Positions 1 to 8,698 of a DNA stretch of 64,000 nt are shown piece after piece. The DNA is from Bacillota bacterium (lineage in GTDB: Bacteria; Bacillota; Desulfotomaculia; Desulfotomaculales; Ammonificaceae), in assembly GCA_040755295.1 (NCBI GenBank), contig JBFMBK010000014.1, positions 1 through 64,000 on the forward strand. Direction: 5' to 3'. Position 1 is the stretch's first letter, and each line of letters opens with the position of its first letter. Under the pieces are notes generated by a model. The model worked only from the letters and a program-made list of their open reading frames with translations, ran no database searches and was not told where the DNA came from. The position numbers and the translations under genes were made by a program.

Positions 1-1
1 C

Positions 2-220
2 AAGAGGGCGACCATCTACTTTGACCCCGATTTGCATAAAGCGCTGCGGCTTAAAGCCGTAGAGACCAACCAATCCTTATCCGAACTTGTAAACGAAGCC
101 GTCAGAGAGGCGCTCGCCGAGGATGCCGAAGATCTGGCTGCATTTGACGAAAGAGCGGAAGAGCCGGCGATTCCCTACGATGAAATGGTCACGAGGCTCA
201 GAAAAGATGGCCGCATATAG
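2..220 (+). CDS. Ribbon-helix-helix antitoxin of a RelE-type TA pair (5' end outside window)
   Basis: The reading frame is open from base 2, so the true start lies before the window. The visible N-terminal part (KRATIYFDPDLHKAL) is a typical ribbon-helix-helix beta strand, followed by the helix NQSLSELVNEAVREAL. This is the DNA-binding half of CopG/RHH antitoxins. The acidic C-terminal tail is the usual toxin-binding segment. The gene overlaps the following RelE-like toxin by 14 bases, the normal arrangement for a co-translated TA operon. By family it should neutralise the toxin and repress the shared promoter, which lies outside the window. Confidence 0.8.
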   Translation, partial: KRATIYFDPDLHKALRLKAVETNQSLSELVNEAVREALAEDAEDLAAFDERAEEPAIPYDEMVTRLRKDGRI

Positions 221-464
221 CGTCTTTTTCAAGGAATCCGTTCAGAAGGATCTCGATGGCATCCCGAAAAAGGATCTAAGAAAAATCCTAACCCGCATCA
301 AATCGCTCGCGGCGGACCCGCGGCCACCCGGGTGCGAAAAGCTAACGGGTCAGGACCGCTACCGACTGAGGCAAGGGCGATACCGCCTTGTATACTCAGT
401 CCAAGACGAAAAGCGCTCAGTCACCGTGGTGAAAGTTGGGCACAGAAAAGACATCTATCGCTGA
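207..464 (+). CDS. RelE/ParE-family toxin (mRNA interferase-like)
   Basis: This is an 85-residue basic protein starting at the ATG inside the end of the antitoxin gene. The frame is open further upstream to 123, but that part only shadows the antitoxin. The order of motifs fits the RelE superfamily: an N-terminal strand (YSVFFKESVQKDL), a helix, then DRYRLRQGRYRLVYSV and the final VTVVKVGHRKDIYR. The R-x-G-x-YR-x-x-Y pattern and the C-terminal GHRKDIY are the RelE-type catalytic and RNA-contact region. RelE proteins cleave mRNA on the ribosome. Whether this copy is active cannot be judged from sequence alone. Confidence 0.85.
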   Translation: MAAYSVFFKESVQKDLDGIPKKDLRKILTRIKSLAADPRPPGCEKLTGQDRYRLRQGRYRLVYSVQDEKRSVTVVKVGHRKDIYR

Positions 465-629
465 AAGCGAACAAGCAGTTGCACTGGATCGGCCCAAAAA
501 GACGGGCCGCCCAGTGAACCGCGGCGTTAGCTGGACAAGTCTCGCCATGACGAACTCTTGAAGAGTAACTGCACCGGAGTATCATTCAGACGAATGTGCC
601 ACCCATCTTATCACTGTAAGGAAAAAAAC

Positions 630-993
630 ATGCCTCGAAACCCCGTCGTGGATGAATTCATGGCAAGTCTCAACCACCCCTATAAAGCAGAGATGGAGCG
701 GCTCCGTGAAATCATCTTGGGCGTTAACAGCAAAATCGAAGAAGCCATCAAGTGGAAGTGCCCCACCTTTATGTATCACGGGAACATCGCTTCAATTGTG
801 GTGCGAACCAAGAGCCATGTGCAACTGATGTTTCACACCGGAGCGACTCCATGATGACACGGGCCTCTTGGAAGGCGACGGCCAACACGTGCGCTTTGCT
901 CGCTTTCAGACGATAGCCGAGGTCAAGCAGAAACGCAAAGCCCTCGAGGCCGTGGTCAGGAAGTGGGTCAAGCTGAAATCTACATCGGTTTGA
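630..993 (+). pseudogene. DUF1801 (YdhG-like) gene broken by a frameshift
   Basis: The ATG at 630 opens a DUF1801-like protein (VDEFMASLNHPYKAEMERLREIILG, then EEAIKWKCPTFMYHGNIASI). It reads to the stop just after the words FHTGATP at 854. The rest of the domain continues in the +1 frame (GLLEGDGQHVRFARFQ, then ALEAVVRKWVKLK) to the stop at 991-993. The break is therefore a small indel near 845-860, and the two halves together have about the normal family length. DUF1801 proteins have no firm function. This copy is probably dead unless the indel is a sequencing error. Confidence 0.7.
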
Positions 994-1234
994 CTTGACA
1001 GTTGGTCCACCCGACACGCGGTTGCAGCCGACCGGCTACCGCGCTGCGTTCTAAGTGATCTGGTGCTTGCTCGCATCTCTTGGAGGTACACTTGCCATCA
1101 GTCGTGCCCGGCCAACAATGTAGCGGTGAGGGTGTCGCCACTTGGCTGCCGTGTAGCCGGGCGCAACACGCCAGCGGCTGACCCGCAGGTCGTTTATGCG
1201 CTGATAGTAGCGTCACGCTCGAAGTGGTGATCAA

Positions 1235-1357
1235 ATGAAGACCTATGTTGCGCTTTTCCGAGACATCAACGTTGGCGGGAAGAATACTGATTTCAGTCGT
1301 TCAGCGGCTTCCTATTCCACCACAACCAAAAACTTGATGACCGTTAGAAGGAGTTAA
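1235..1357 (+). pseudogene. N-terminal remnant of a DUF1697 gene
   Basis: An ATG at 1235 starts MKTYVALFRDINVGGKN, the conserved first 17 residues of DUF1697 proteins (family consensus MTTYVALLRGINVGGKN). After this the similarity stops at once and the frame ends after 23 unrelated residues. Only the first tenth of the normal gene of about 180 codons is present, so this is a truncated remnant. Together with the frameshifted DUF1801 gene just upstream it marks a decaying accessory stretch. Confidence 0.6.
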
Positions 1358-1385
1358 TATGGTATCTCAAATCACTACTTTGCAC

Positions 1386-1414
1386 TTGACATCTATGCAT
1401 CAATTATGCATACT
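1386..1414 (+). promoter_or_regulatory. Promoter with inverted-repeat operator for vapBC
   Basis: TTGACA (1386-1391) and CATACT (1409-1414) are 17 bases apart and form a sigma-A-type promoter. The spacer holds two palindromic ATGCAT words (1395-1400 and 1406-1411), each preceded by T. Such a double site under the RNA polymerase footprint is the usual place for VapB-VapC autorepression. The operator role is inferred. Confidence 0.55.
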
Positions 1415-1440
1415 AATATGTATAAATGAGGTGATGGACT

Positions 1441-1653
1441 ATGCGGACAACCTTAAATATAGAAGACAAGTTAATCGACAAGGCATCAAAACTAACCGGC
1501 ATTAAGGAAAAAACACTCTTAGTAAAGCTTGGGCTGGAAGCCTTAATTGCACGAGAAAGCAGTAAAAGGCTTGCCAAGTTGGGCGGAACAGAAAAGAACC
1601 TGAAAATGACACCTCGCAGAAGGACGGCAGCGCAACAAAATGATCCTCGTTGA
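1441..1653 (+). CDS. vapB: VapB-type antitoxin
   Basis: This is a 70-residue protein with the short ribbon-helix-helix opening MRTTLNIEDKLIDKASKLTG, characteristic of the VapB antitoxins that pair with PIN toxins (DUF2191 type). The helix KTLLVKLGLEALIARES follows. The C-terminal tail is basic and poorly conserved, as expected for a toxin-wrapping segment. The GAGGTG ribosome site lies 8 bases upstream of the ATG. It overlaps the PIN gene by 14 bases. By family it binds the palindromes in its own promoter and blocks the VapC active site. Confidence 0.8.
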   Translation: MRTTLNIEDKLIDKASKLTGIKEKTLLVKLGLEALIARESSKRLAKLGGTEKNLKMTPRRRTAAQQNDPR

Positions 1654-2005
1654 TACCTCGGTGTGGGTGTCTCACCTGCGGGAGGGGAATCTTGACCTTG
1701 AAAAGTTATTGAATGATGGAGAAGTTTTAAGCCATTCCTTCATCATTGGTGAACTTGCCTGTGGGAATCTCAAGAATAGATCTGAAATCCTATCACTTCT
1801 TCGAGCACTACCTTTGGTGATCCAAGCAGAGCATGAAGAGGTTTTACAGTGCATCGAAAACAATCGACTGATGAGAAAGGGATTAGGATATATAGATATC
1901 CACCTAATTGCGTCGGCACAATTGTCGGGCGCAGCGATATGGACACTTGACAAAAAACTGGCTGAAGTTTCTGCAAAACTTGGTTTAGGTTTAATTAAGA
2001 AATAA
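1640..2005 (+). CDS. vapC: VapC-type PIN-domain ribonuclease toxin
   Basis: This 121-residue protein has the full set of PIN acidic residues: D5 in MILVDTSVWVSHL, the glutamate in SFIIGELACG, the aspartate in GLGYIDIHLIASA, and the late aspartate in AAIWTLDKKLAEV. These coordinate the metal ion for RNA cleavage in VapC toxins, many of which cut tRNA or rRNA loops. The start overlaps the vapB end, so the two are translationally coupled. All key residues are intact, so the module may be functional. Confidence 0.88.
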   Translation: MILVDTSVWVSHLREGNLDLEKLLNDGEVLSHSFIIGELACGNLKNRSEILSLLRALPLVIQAEHEEVLQCIENNRLMRKGLGYIDIHLIASAQLSGAAIWTLDKKLAEVSAKLGLGLIKK

Positions 2006-2433
2006 TCAGACAACAAAACTTTTTAGCAGACGACTCAAGCCGCCGCCGAATTCGGCAGTTATGCAGATCGAGAGGGAGGCGCCGCCATAACAGCTGACAG
2101 CTTGACCTTAATGAATTTGGCCGCTGAGGTACTCCTTTAAAGTCGCCGTGCCGTTTCCGCAAACCTTGCTGATATGGTTGAAAACCTGCCAAGCGGAACC
2201 GTAAACGTATATGCTTCGTGATGTGATGATTATCTGCATCGGTTCACCCCCCTTAATGCCGCACTTCTGAACGGCTTGTTCCACCTGATTCTAAAACGTT
2301 TAAAGGATTTTACGCGGGATACCCGGCCTTTATGCCCTGCGGCATATCGGGTTTCGGGTCGGCATACAATTTCGCAGGGACGATTGCGCCTGAAACTGAC
2401 CTGGATTCGGACAGGCTGCGGGAGGGGTGTTCT
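2006..2433. other. Intergenic stretch without a recognisable gene
   Basis: About 430 bases separate vapC from spoIIM. One forward frame near 2019-2140 reads like protein but has no start and stops early, so it may be a decayed coding remnant. No hairpin terminator or promoter stands out. The ribosome site of spoIIM lies at its right end. Confidence 0.4.
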
Positions 2434-3102
2434 TTGCGGCGTCCGTATTTTGTTCTCAAACGCCCCACCTACGCTTTCGGTGACCTGATGCGTGTTTTCC
2501 TGGTTTCTTCCTTAAGGCGTTGTTGGTTTCTATATATCCTGGCTCTAGTGATTTTTGCCGCGGGGTTTTCGTGGGGGGTACAAAGCGCTTTCCATCTTGA
2601 CGGGAAAGAAGCCGCCGGACTGGAGGATTACGCAATCCGTCTGGTACAGTCCAACGCCGCGCACGACAGGAGCCCGGTTTTCCGCCAGGCTGCCGTGAGA
2701 AACGTGGTTCCCGTCATGGTTATCTACGTCGCGGGCCTTACCATGATTGCGGTACCGGTAGTGGCCGGCGTCTTGTTCCTGCGGGGCTACGCGCTCGGGT
2801 TTACGTCGGGTCTGCTTGTGCGTCAGAAAGGGGTCTACGGTCTGGGGCTGGTCCTCGCCGAGGTTTTCCCGCAAAACGTATTGATGCTGGTTGTACTTCT
2901 TATCGCCTCGGTTGCCTCCTTTTCATTTTTCTTGCTGCTCCTGCGGCGTTGGTTCGACCGGGAAACCGCTGTGTTCCCGTGGTTTCTGCGTTATACGGCG
3001 ATGATGGCACTGATGGCGGCTATGGCCCTGGGAGCGGGGCTGGTTGAAGCATACCTCGTGCCCGGCATAGCGCAGGTTATCTTGCCTGCAATAGAGGAAT
3101 GA
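2434..3102 (+). CDS. spoIIM: Stage II sporulation protein M
   Basis: SpoIIM is a membrane subunit of the DMP complex (with SpoIID and SpoIIP) that drives septal peptidoglycan thinning and engulfment during sporulation. The TTG at 2434 is chosen because GGAGGGG lies 6 bases upstream. The frame is open further left without support. The resulting 222 residues match the family length. Hydrophobic segments are visible near residues 25-45, 95-120, 130-150, 155-175 and 190-215, with the family-like block VAGVLFLRGYALGFTSGLLV. It is followed 13 bases later by a DUF4227 gene and then xerD, as in Bacillus, where spoIIM also sits next to yqzK and xerD. Confidence 0.9.
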   Translation: MRRPYFVLKRPTYAFGDLMRVFLVSSLRRCWFLYILALVIFAAGFSWGVQSAFHLDGKEAAGLEDYAIRLVQSNAAHDRSPVFRQAAVRNVVPVMVIYVAGLTMIAVPVVAGVLFLRGYALGFTSGLLVRQKGVYGLGLVLAEVFPQNVLMLVVLLIASVASFSFFLLLLRRWFDRETAVFPWFLRYTAMMALMAAMALGAGLVEAYLVPGIAQVILPAIEE

Positions 3103-3115
3103 GGGGGTTTGAAGA

Positions 3116-3391
3116 ATGATTTTCGTGCTTCTTACGCGGTGGCAGCTGCTGAAGATGGTTAGGTTCCTTTTTCTGCTGGTACTCCTGGCCGCCTTGATCC
3201 TGGGTGTCTACGGCGTGGTGCGGACGGCGGAAGTGATGGCCAACCGCTCGCGCGAATCGCCCGGGCCGGAGAAGGCCGCCGCCGGTCAGACCCTGGACCG
3301 CGAACAGGCACCGGGGGCCCGTGACGAAAATGTTTTCGATATACTGATTGATAAACTGAGGGATTATCACAACGGCGAACTGCAGCCGTAA
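3116..3391 (+). CDS. DUF4227 (YqzK-like) small membrane protein
   Basis: This 91-residue protein has a GAGGGGG ribosome site 8 bases before its ATG. It begins with a short cytoplasmic stretch and one strong transmembrane helix (residues about 15-36, FLFLLVLLAALILGVYGVV). A hydrophilic extracytoplasmic part follows and ends in FDILIDKLRDYHNGEL. The length, single N-terminal helix and position directly before xerD fit the DUF4227 family (B. subtilis YqzK). No function is known for the family. Confidence 0.7.
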   Translation: MIFVLLTRWQLLKMVRFLFLLVLLAALILGVYGVVRTAEVMANRSRESPGPEKAAAGQTLDREQAPGARDENVFDILIDKLRDYHNGELQP

Positions 3392-3536
3392 GCTGTTTTT
3401 GTTTTTTTATCCTTCCTCGAAACTGGAAGGAGTTTTTGTTTTTCAAGCGAAAATTAATAAGTTACAAAGAAGTCGCTTGGGATTATCGGGGATTTACCGC
3501 CAATATGACATGAGTTGAAGCAGGGAGAGGGCAAAA

Positions 3537-4427
3537 CTGGTACTTGAAGACTGGCTTCAGGAGTTTTCAGATTTTTTGCAGGTAGAGAGGGGACTGGCGC
3601 AAAACACGGTTTGGGCTTACCGTTCCGATATCACGCATTTTATGGGTTTTGTTAAGGAACGCAAATTTAAGGTACCCGGCGGCTTGCGTGACGCTGTTCT
3701 GACTTACCTTCTTGAACTCCAGCGCGGCGGTTTGAGCGCGGCAACGGTTGCGCGGCGGTTGGCCGCGCTGAAAGCCTTTTTCGGCTATTTGATCCGGGTG
3801 GAACGCCTCAACGAGGATCCGACGACGGAACTTAATTCCCCCAAGTTGATTCAACGTCTGCCGCGGGTTTTAACCACCGATGAGGTGGAGAAGATACTGG
3901 TAGTTCCTCGCGCCAACACGCCTACGGGACTGAGGGACCGGGCGATGCTGGAGCTTGCTTACGCCACCGGCGTTCGGGTGTCGGAACTGGTGGGCCTCAA
4001 CGTGGAAAACGTTAATTTTGAGTCCGGATACGTGCGTGTTTTCGGCAAGGGGGCGCGGGAGAGGGTTGTTCCGGTCGGCCGGATAGCCCGGCGCTGCCTG
4101 CTTGAATACCTCGAACGGGGAAGACCGGTTTTGTGTGACGGCCACGCCCGGGATGCGCTTTTTGTAAACCGCCGGGGCGAACGGCTGACAAGACAAGCTT
4201 TCTGGAAACTGCTGAAGGGATACGCCAAAGTCAGCGGGGTTTTTAAGAAACTGTCGCCGCATACCTTGCGGCATTCATTCGCCACCCACCTTCTCGAAAA
4301 CGGCGCCGATTTGCGGGTGGTGCAGGAGCTTCTTGGTCACGCCGACATCAGCACCACCCAGATTTATACGCACCTGACCGGAAAACGCTTACGGGAAGTG
4401 TACGACCATTCTCACCCGCGGGCTTAA
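3537..4427 (+). CDS. xerD: Tyrosine recombinase XerD (rare CTG start)
   Basis: XerD with XerC resolves chromosome dimers at dif. The only in-frame start that gives a complete N-terminal SAM-like domain is CTG at 3537, with GGGAGAGG 6 bases before it. The next start, TTG at 3576, would remove the conserved [12 protein letters not shown] helix. From the CTG the protein has 296 residues. The catalytic set falls at R147 (TGVRVSEL), K171 ([10 protein letters not shown]), H242 and R245 (PHTLRHSF), H268 (LLGHADIS) and Y277 (TTQIYTHL), almost the E. coli XerD numbering. It lies in a housekeeping context and not beside a mobile element. Confidence 0.93.
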   Translation: MVLEDWLQEFSDFLQVERGLAQNTVWAYRSDITHFMGFVKERKFKVPGGLRDAVLTYLLELQRGGLSAATVARRLAALKAFFGYLIRVERLNEDPTTELNSPKLIQRLPRVLTTDEVEKILVVPRANTPTGLRDRAMLELAYATGVRVSELVGLNVENVNFESGYVRVFGKGARERVVPVGRIARRCLLEYLERGRPVLCDGHARDALFVNRRGERLTRQAFWKLLKGYAKVSGVFKKLSPHTLRHSFATHLLENGADLRVVQELLGHADISTTQIYTHLTGKRLREVYDHSHPRA

Positions 4428-4434
4428 CGGGAAC

Positions 4435-5613
4435 ATGGTAACAACAACCGTCACAAAAGTAATAATCGTAGTCCTGGACGGTGTGGGAGTCGGCGCATTG
4501 CCCGACGCGGCACGTTACGGGGACGAAGGCAGCGACACCCTGGGGCATTTGGCTGAAGCTGCGGGCGGGCTGGATCTTCCGAACCTAAAGCGGCTCGGTT
4601 TGGGGAATATCAGTGCTATAAAAGGGGTAGCGCCGGCGGAGACACCGGCGGCGGCCTGGGCCAGGATGGCGGAGCGTTCTCCCGGGAAGGACACCACCAC
4701 AGGCCATTGGGAACTGACCGGAGTAATCCTTGACCGTCCTTTCCCCGTATACCCGCAAGGTTTTCCCCAGGAGATAATCCAAGCCTTTGAAAAACAGACC
4801 GGGCGGCAGGTGCTGGGTAATAAAGCAGCCTCGGGTACGGCGATCATCGAAGAACTCGGCGCCGAACATGTGAACTCCGCCCGTCCGATTGTTTACACAT
4901 CCGCGGACAGCGTCTTCCAGATCGCGGCGCACGAAGGGGTGATTCCCGTTGATGAACTCTACCGCATATGCCGCATTGCACGGGATATTCTTACCGGTGA
5001 GCATGCGGTAGCCCGGGTGATCGCCCGGCCTTTTACCGGTGTTCCGGGAGGCTTCCGGCGGACAGAACGGCGTCACGACTTTTCCCTGCCGCCCCCGAAA
5101 CCCACAGTCCTGGACTTGATGACCGATAATGGTTACACCGTAACCGGGGTGGGGAAGATTAAAGACATTTTTACCGGCAGAGGAATAAGCAGAAGCATTC
5201 CTGCAGGGAATAATACGGAAAACATGCGCCGGACCATTGCGGCTTTGCGCAATATGAGAAAAGGGCTGCTTTTTACGAACCTGGTTGATTTTGATATGCT
5301 TTACGGACATCGGAACGACCCGGCCGGTTTTGCCGAGGCGCTTAAGGAGTTCGATAACGCCCTGCCGGAGATGCTTGGGGCGGTTCCTGAAGACGGAGCG
5401 CTTTTTATCACGGCGGACCACGGGTGCGACCCCACGACCCCGAGCACCGACCACTCACGGGAGTACGTGCCGCTTATGGTGTGGGGACCGCGTTTGGCGG
5501 GCGGGGTATCTCTCGGTATCCGCTCGACCTTTGCCGATGTCGGAGCGACGATAGCGGCGCTGATCGGTTTCGAATGGCCGGTCGGGGAGAGTTTTGCGGC
5601 GAAGCTGTTGTAA
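4435..5613 (+). CDS. deoB: Phosphopentomutase
   Basis: DeoB interconverts ribose 1-phosphate or deoxyribose 1-phosphate and the 5-phosphate form, linking nucleoside breakdown to central metabolism. The 392-residue protein has the alkaline-phosphatase-superfamily metal and active-site motifs: [27 protein letters not shown] (phosphorylated threonine region), and the C-terminal [23 protein letters not shown]. Full family length is kept. It starts 7 bases after xerD with only a weak ribosome site. The next gene is a nucleoside phosphorylase, so the pair forms a nucleoside salvage and catabolism unit. Confidence 0.95.
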   Translation: MVTTTVTKVIIVVLDGVGVGALPDAARYGDEGSDTLGHLAEAAGGLDLPNLKRLGLGNISAIKGVAPAETPAAAWARMAERSPGKDTTTGHWELTGVILDRPFPVYPQGFPQEIIQAFEKQTGRQVLGNKAASGTAIIEELGAEHVNSARPIVYTSADSVFQIAAHEGVIPVDELYRICRIARDILTGEHAVARVIARPFTGVPGGFRRTERRHDFSLPPPKPTVLDLMTDNGYTVTGVGKIKDIFTGRGISRSIPAGNNTENMRRTIAALRNMRKGLLFTNLVDFDMLYGHRNDPAGFAEALKEFDNALPEMLGAVPEDGALFITADHGCDPTTPSTDHSREYVPLMVWGPRLAGGVSLGIRSTFADVGATIAALIGFEWPVGESFAAKLL

Positions 5614-5925
5614 AGTTCCATACGTTTTTATAAACTTGGTTCGCGGTTGCCGGAGACCATTATTTATATCGAGAGAAAGAATTTATTATCTGAAATCAGG
5701 ATAAATCTCCCACAAAAGTTTCTTTGAAAGTTCTCCACCTGGTTTCCGATACGGTCTACCAGTACAGCACAGAGGAGTTCGCTATGCAACCGGGGGCCGC
5801 TCATCAGAAGTGATGAAAACAGAAGTAATTCAGGCGGCTTCTATCGCAGCAAAACTCTCTTTGGTTCCTTAAACTTTGAACCGTGAACTTAGAACTTTGA
5901 ACTATTTTCAAGGGGGTAGGCGAAG
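5614..5925. other. deoB-pdp intergenic region with possible gene remnant
   Basis: Apart from the repeat at 5870-5905, this stretch has a short TTG frame at 5724-5813 reading LKVLHLVSDTVYQYSTEEF. That looks like the first residues of a metallophosphoesterase but stops after 29 codons. It could be a decayed gene or chance. No terminator is evident. Confidence 0.3.
5870..5905. repeat. GAACTTTGAAC-type heptad repeat
   Basis: Three loosely repeated units of the AACTTTGAAC / GAACTTAGAAC kind lie just before the ribosome site of the phosphorylase gene. The same words recur before rtcB (21474-21516) and cca (23257-23378), so this is a dispersed intergenic repeat family of this genome. Confidence 0.6.
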
Positions 5926-7236
5926 TTGGAAGCCGGCAGGATTATCAGAAAGAAGCGCGACGGGGAACGTCTTACGGCGCGGGAAATCAGCTGGTTCATT
6001 CAGAAATACGTTTCGGGTGAGATACCTGATTATCAGGCTGCGGCCTGGCTCATGGCCGTATACATCAGGGGTTTTAACTCGGCGGAAACGGTCGCGCTTA
6101 CCGAGGCGCTCCTCCGTTCCGGGGAACGGCTGGACCTGTCCGGAATATCCGGGATTAAGGTGGATAAGCACTCCACCGGCGGGGTAGGCGACAAGACGAC
6201 GCTGGTGCTGGCGCCGCTCGTGGCCGCTGCCGGGGCGAAGATGGCCAAGATGTCCGGCAGAGGCCTCGGACATACCGGTGGGACCGTAGACAAGCTGGAA
6301 TCCATCCCGGGTTTCAATACGGCGCTCGAACCCGAGGCCTTCATCGCCCAGGTCAACCGGGTGGGAGTGGCCGTGGTCGCGCAGACGGAGGCGATCGTTC
6401 CCGGGGACCGGAAGCTGTATGCCTTGCGGGATGTTACCGCCACCGTAGACAATATACCTTTGATTGCGGCGAGTGTTATGTCAAAGAAACTGGCCTGCGG
6501 CGCCGATGCGATTGTCCTCGACGTTAAGACCGGAAGCGGCGCCTTTATCGAGGACGCGGAGGCGGCATGGGAACTGGCGAGGCTGATGGTTTCAATCGGC
6601 CAGCGGGCCGGGCGGCGAGTGGCGGCGCTGATCACGAATATGGACCAGCCCCTCGGATACGCCATCGGCAACGCGATCGAGGTGGCCGAAGCCATAGCAA
6701 CCCTGGGTGGTCAGGGACCGCTTGACCTGACCGAACTGTGTCTTGGGCTCGGAAGCCGGATGCTGGTTTTGGGCGGCCTGGCTTCCAATCTGGAAGAGGC
6801 GCGGTCGAGGCTTCAGGAAATGCTCTGGGACGGCAGCGCGTTTGCCAAATTCAAGGAGTGGGTGCAGGCGCAGGGCGGCAACCCGCGGGTGGCGGATGAC
6901 CCGGGGATTCTGCCGCAGGCCCCGCAGAAGATACCGGTTCTCAGCCCCAGGGCGGGGTATGTGGTTCAAATCAACGCCCAACCGGTGGGCGAGGCCGCAC
7001 GGCTTCTAGGCGCCGGCCGGTCACGTAAAGACGAGGCCGTCGACCCGGCGGTCGGAGTGCTGCTGGCGGCGAAGGTCGGCACACAGGTGGAAACCGGCGA
7101 GCCCCTGGCGTATCTCCTGGCGGGGAATAAAGGGGTGGAGAAGGCAAAGGAACTGGTGGCCAACGCGTATACCATCGCGACCGGACCTCCGGCGCCCCGG
7201 CCTATGGTACATGCCGTGATTTACGAGGGAAAATAA
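5926..7236 (+). CDS. pdp: Pyrimidine-nucleoside phosphorylase
   Basis: The enzyme phosphorolyses uridine, deoxyuridine and thymidine to base plus (deoxy)ribose 1-phosphate, the substrate of DeoB upstream. The 436-residue protein carries the family signature around KVDKHSTGGVGDKTTLVLAPL and SGRGLGHTGGTVDKLESIPG. The phosphate- and base-binding segments and the C-terminal lipoyl-like domain (SPRAGYVVQINAQPVGEAA) are complete. Start is TTG at 5926 with AGGGGG 9 bases upstream. Thymidine phosphorylase DeoA is a close relative, and the Firmicute context favours Pdp. Confidence 0.93.
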   Translation: MEAGRIIRKKRDGERLTAREISWFIQKYVSGEIPDYQAAAWLMAVYIRGFNSAETVALTEALLRSGERLDLSGISGIKVDKHSTGGVGDKTTLVLAPLVAAAGAKMAKMSGRGLGHTGGTVDKLESIPGFNTALEPEAFIAQVNRVGVAVVAQTEAIVPGDRKLYALRDVTATVDNIPLIAASVMSKKLACGADAIVLDVKTGSGAFIEDAEAAWELARLMVSIGQRAGRRVAALITNMDQPLGYAIGNAIEVAEAIATLGGQGPLDLTELCLGLGSRMLVLGGLASNLEEARSRLQEMLWDGSAFAKFKEWVQAQGGNPRVADDPGILPQAPQKIPVLSPRAGYVVQINAQPVGEAARLLGAGRSRKDEAVDPAVGVLLAAKVGTQVETGEPLAYLLAGNKGVEKAKELVANAYTIATGPPAPRPMVHAVIYEGK

Positions 7237-7437
7237 ATGAGGGATAAATGGCAGGCTCTTAGAATCGTCACGGGAGTTCTGTTTTTACTGACTGCCGTTA
7301 TGATCGAAGTATATGTGCCGCACTGGCAGTATAAGAGAATCACGGAAGGCCTGCTGGTCTTCCTCGGTATATTCTACATTGTTTCTTCGTATATCCTTAA
7401 ACTGCTCTTCAGGAAGTTCCAGGGCGGTAAGAATTAA
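7237..7437 (+). CDS. Small two-helix membrane protein
   Basis: This 66-residue protein begins at the ATG directly after the stop of the phosphorylase, so it is probably co-transcribed. Two hydrophobic segments (about residues 8-26 and 37-57) with short basic ends suggest a two-pass inner-membrane protein. No family is recognised. The reading frame has normal local codon use. Confidence 0.55.
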   Translation: MRDKWQALRIVTGVLFLLTAVMIEVYVPHWQYKRITEGLLVFLGIFYIVSSYILKLLFRKFQGGKN

Positions 7438-7786
7438 GTCTGAATTGTCGGTCTCTGTTGGCGCGCTTCAAACAGCAGCGGTTAAGCTCTTAAGGATACG
7501 GGCTCTTTCGGCACGGTCCGGACCTGAATCGTGTTCCACCTTCCGGTAATCATTCCACATTTACCTTGCAGCCAGCCGGTTGATTTTCACAACCTGAAAG
7601 CGGGGTTTCAGGACGCAAAACCGTAATATTACGCGCCTCCTGTTGGGTTTCCGCGCCCATTTCTGTAAAATGCGGTTATAAACGTCATCTATAGAGGAGG
7701 GTATTAATAATTTCTGCGGCCGTCGTTGATGGATAAAAAAACCTTGCTCTGCCAAAAGATTTAACAACGAAAAGAAGGCGGTTAGG
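7438..7786. other. Intergenic region, nothing recognisable
   Basis: About 350 bases with no convincing gene. AAGGCGG just before 7787 serves as ribosome site for the HIRAN protein. No clear promoter, riboswitch or terminator was found by eye. Confidence 0.35.
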
Positions 7787-8506
7787 TTGGAACTTCTAAA
7801 AGACGTTTCCCGGCTGGGCTATATCGAGGATTGGAACGGAAGCGCAGATGATTTCTTTTACATTATCCGGGGCATCCGGCATCTTCAGGCTGGGGCCATC
7901 TGGGCCGGAATATATCAAATGCAGCGCATCAGCCGGTGGCACCTTACGGCGACCAAGCTGCTGGCGAAATACGTGCCGGAAGAAATTCTTTTGAATACGG
8001 CCGCCGAGCTTTACCACAGCAATCTCAACCGGGACAAGCGTCTGCTGCTGATCCTCGGGTCTGTCCTGGGACCGGCGGCTTTGACGTTAGAGGACTACTT
8101 CGTTAAAGCCACACATTTCATCACCCGGACGGTCGGCCTGCGCCATAACTTCAGATTTGATCAATTGGCAAGGCTCGAACCGGGGGTCCGGGTTACCCTT
8201 GAACGTGACCCCGATGAGCCTAATGACCCCAATGCCATTATGGTGCTGGCTCCCTGGGGCCGCCGTCTGGGATACCTTCATGCTCCGCTCTCAGCCGCCA
8301 TCGCCGCCCGTTGCGATCGGGGGGAGGTCTTCGGGGCAAGGGTCGCGGCGGTTCTGAATGCGGCTTATGACGCCGGTGAGCGGCTGCATGTTGAGATCTG
8401 GAAGGAAAACTGTCCGGATGCACGTATATTGCCCGGCTTTGAAAAGCAGCAGGTTTCCGGGACGGAGCGGCATAATCATAAGCTTTCGTTGGTCCGGAGG
8501 GCTTAA
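7787..8506 (+). CDS. HIRAN-domain protein
   Basis: This 239-residue protein starts at TTG after AAGGCGG. The N-terminal half (about 1-110) is helical and unrecognised. Residues about 118-210 match the HIRAN pattern: THFITRTVGLRHNF, then LERDPDEPNDPNAIMVLAP, and RRLGYLHAPLSAAIA. HIRAN domains occur in SWI2/SNF2 helicases (HLTF, Rad5), where they bind 3'-OH DNA ends. Stand-alone bacterial versions are known but uncharacterised. No helicase is adjacent, so its task is open. Confidence 0.75.
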   Translation: MELLKDVSRLGYIEDWNGSADDFFYIIRGIRHLQAGAIWAGIYQMQRISRWHLTATKLLAKYVPEEILLNTAAELYHSNLNRDKRLLLILGSVLGPAALTLEDYFVKATHFITRTVGLRHNFRFDQLARLEPGVRVTLERDPDEPNDPNAIMVLAPWGRRLGYLHAPLSAAIAARCDRGEVFGARVAAVLNAAYDAGERLHVEIWKENCPDARILPGFEKQQVSGTERHNHKLSLVRRA

Positions 8507-8595
8507 GGACGGTGGAATGTGAGGTCGCGGCAGACCTTTGCCGGTCCTGTGCCGTCACCCGGGGGATTCTTCGTTGATGAATGATTAAGAATAGC

Positions 8596-8664
8596 GGGCG
8601 CGGCTTACAGCGTTCGGTTCAGGTAATGCCCGGCCTGATTGCGATAAAAGCCGCGCCCCATTAA
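8596..8664. terminator. Possible long hairpin between convergent genes
   Basis: GGGCGCGGCTT (8596-8606) and AAGCCGCGCCC (8648-8658) are perfect complements separated by 41 bases. The hairpin lies between the convergent HIRAN and CDF genes. The following T-run is weak, so it may be a bidirectional terminator or another structured site. Confidence 0.4.
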
Positions 8665-8698
8665 GTTTTGCACGGTTCCGCAAGGGATAAGCCGCGTG

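Noticed and set aside
2019-2140. Protein-like frame after vapC
   Set aside because: It lacks a start and stops early. The similarity to any family is too weak for a pseudogene call.
3537-4427. Tyrosine recombinase as sign of a mobile element
   Set aside because: It is XerD in its normal place beside spoIIM and deoB with housekeeping length and catalytic numbering.
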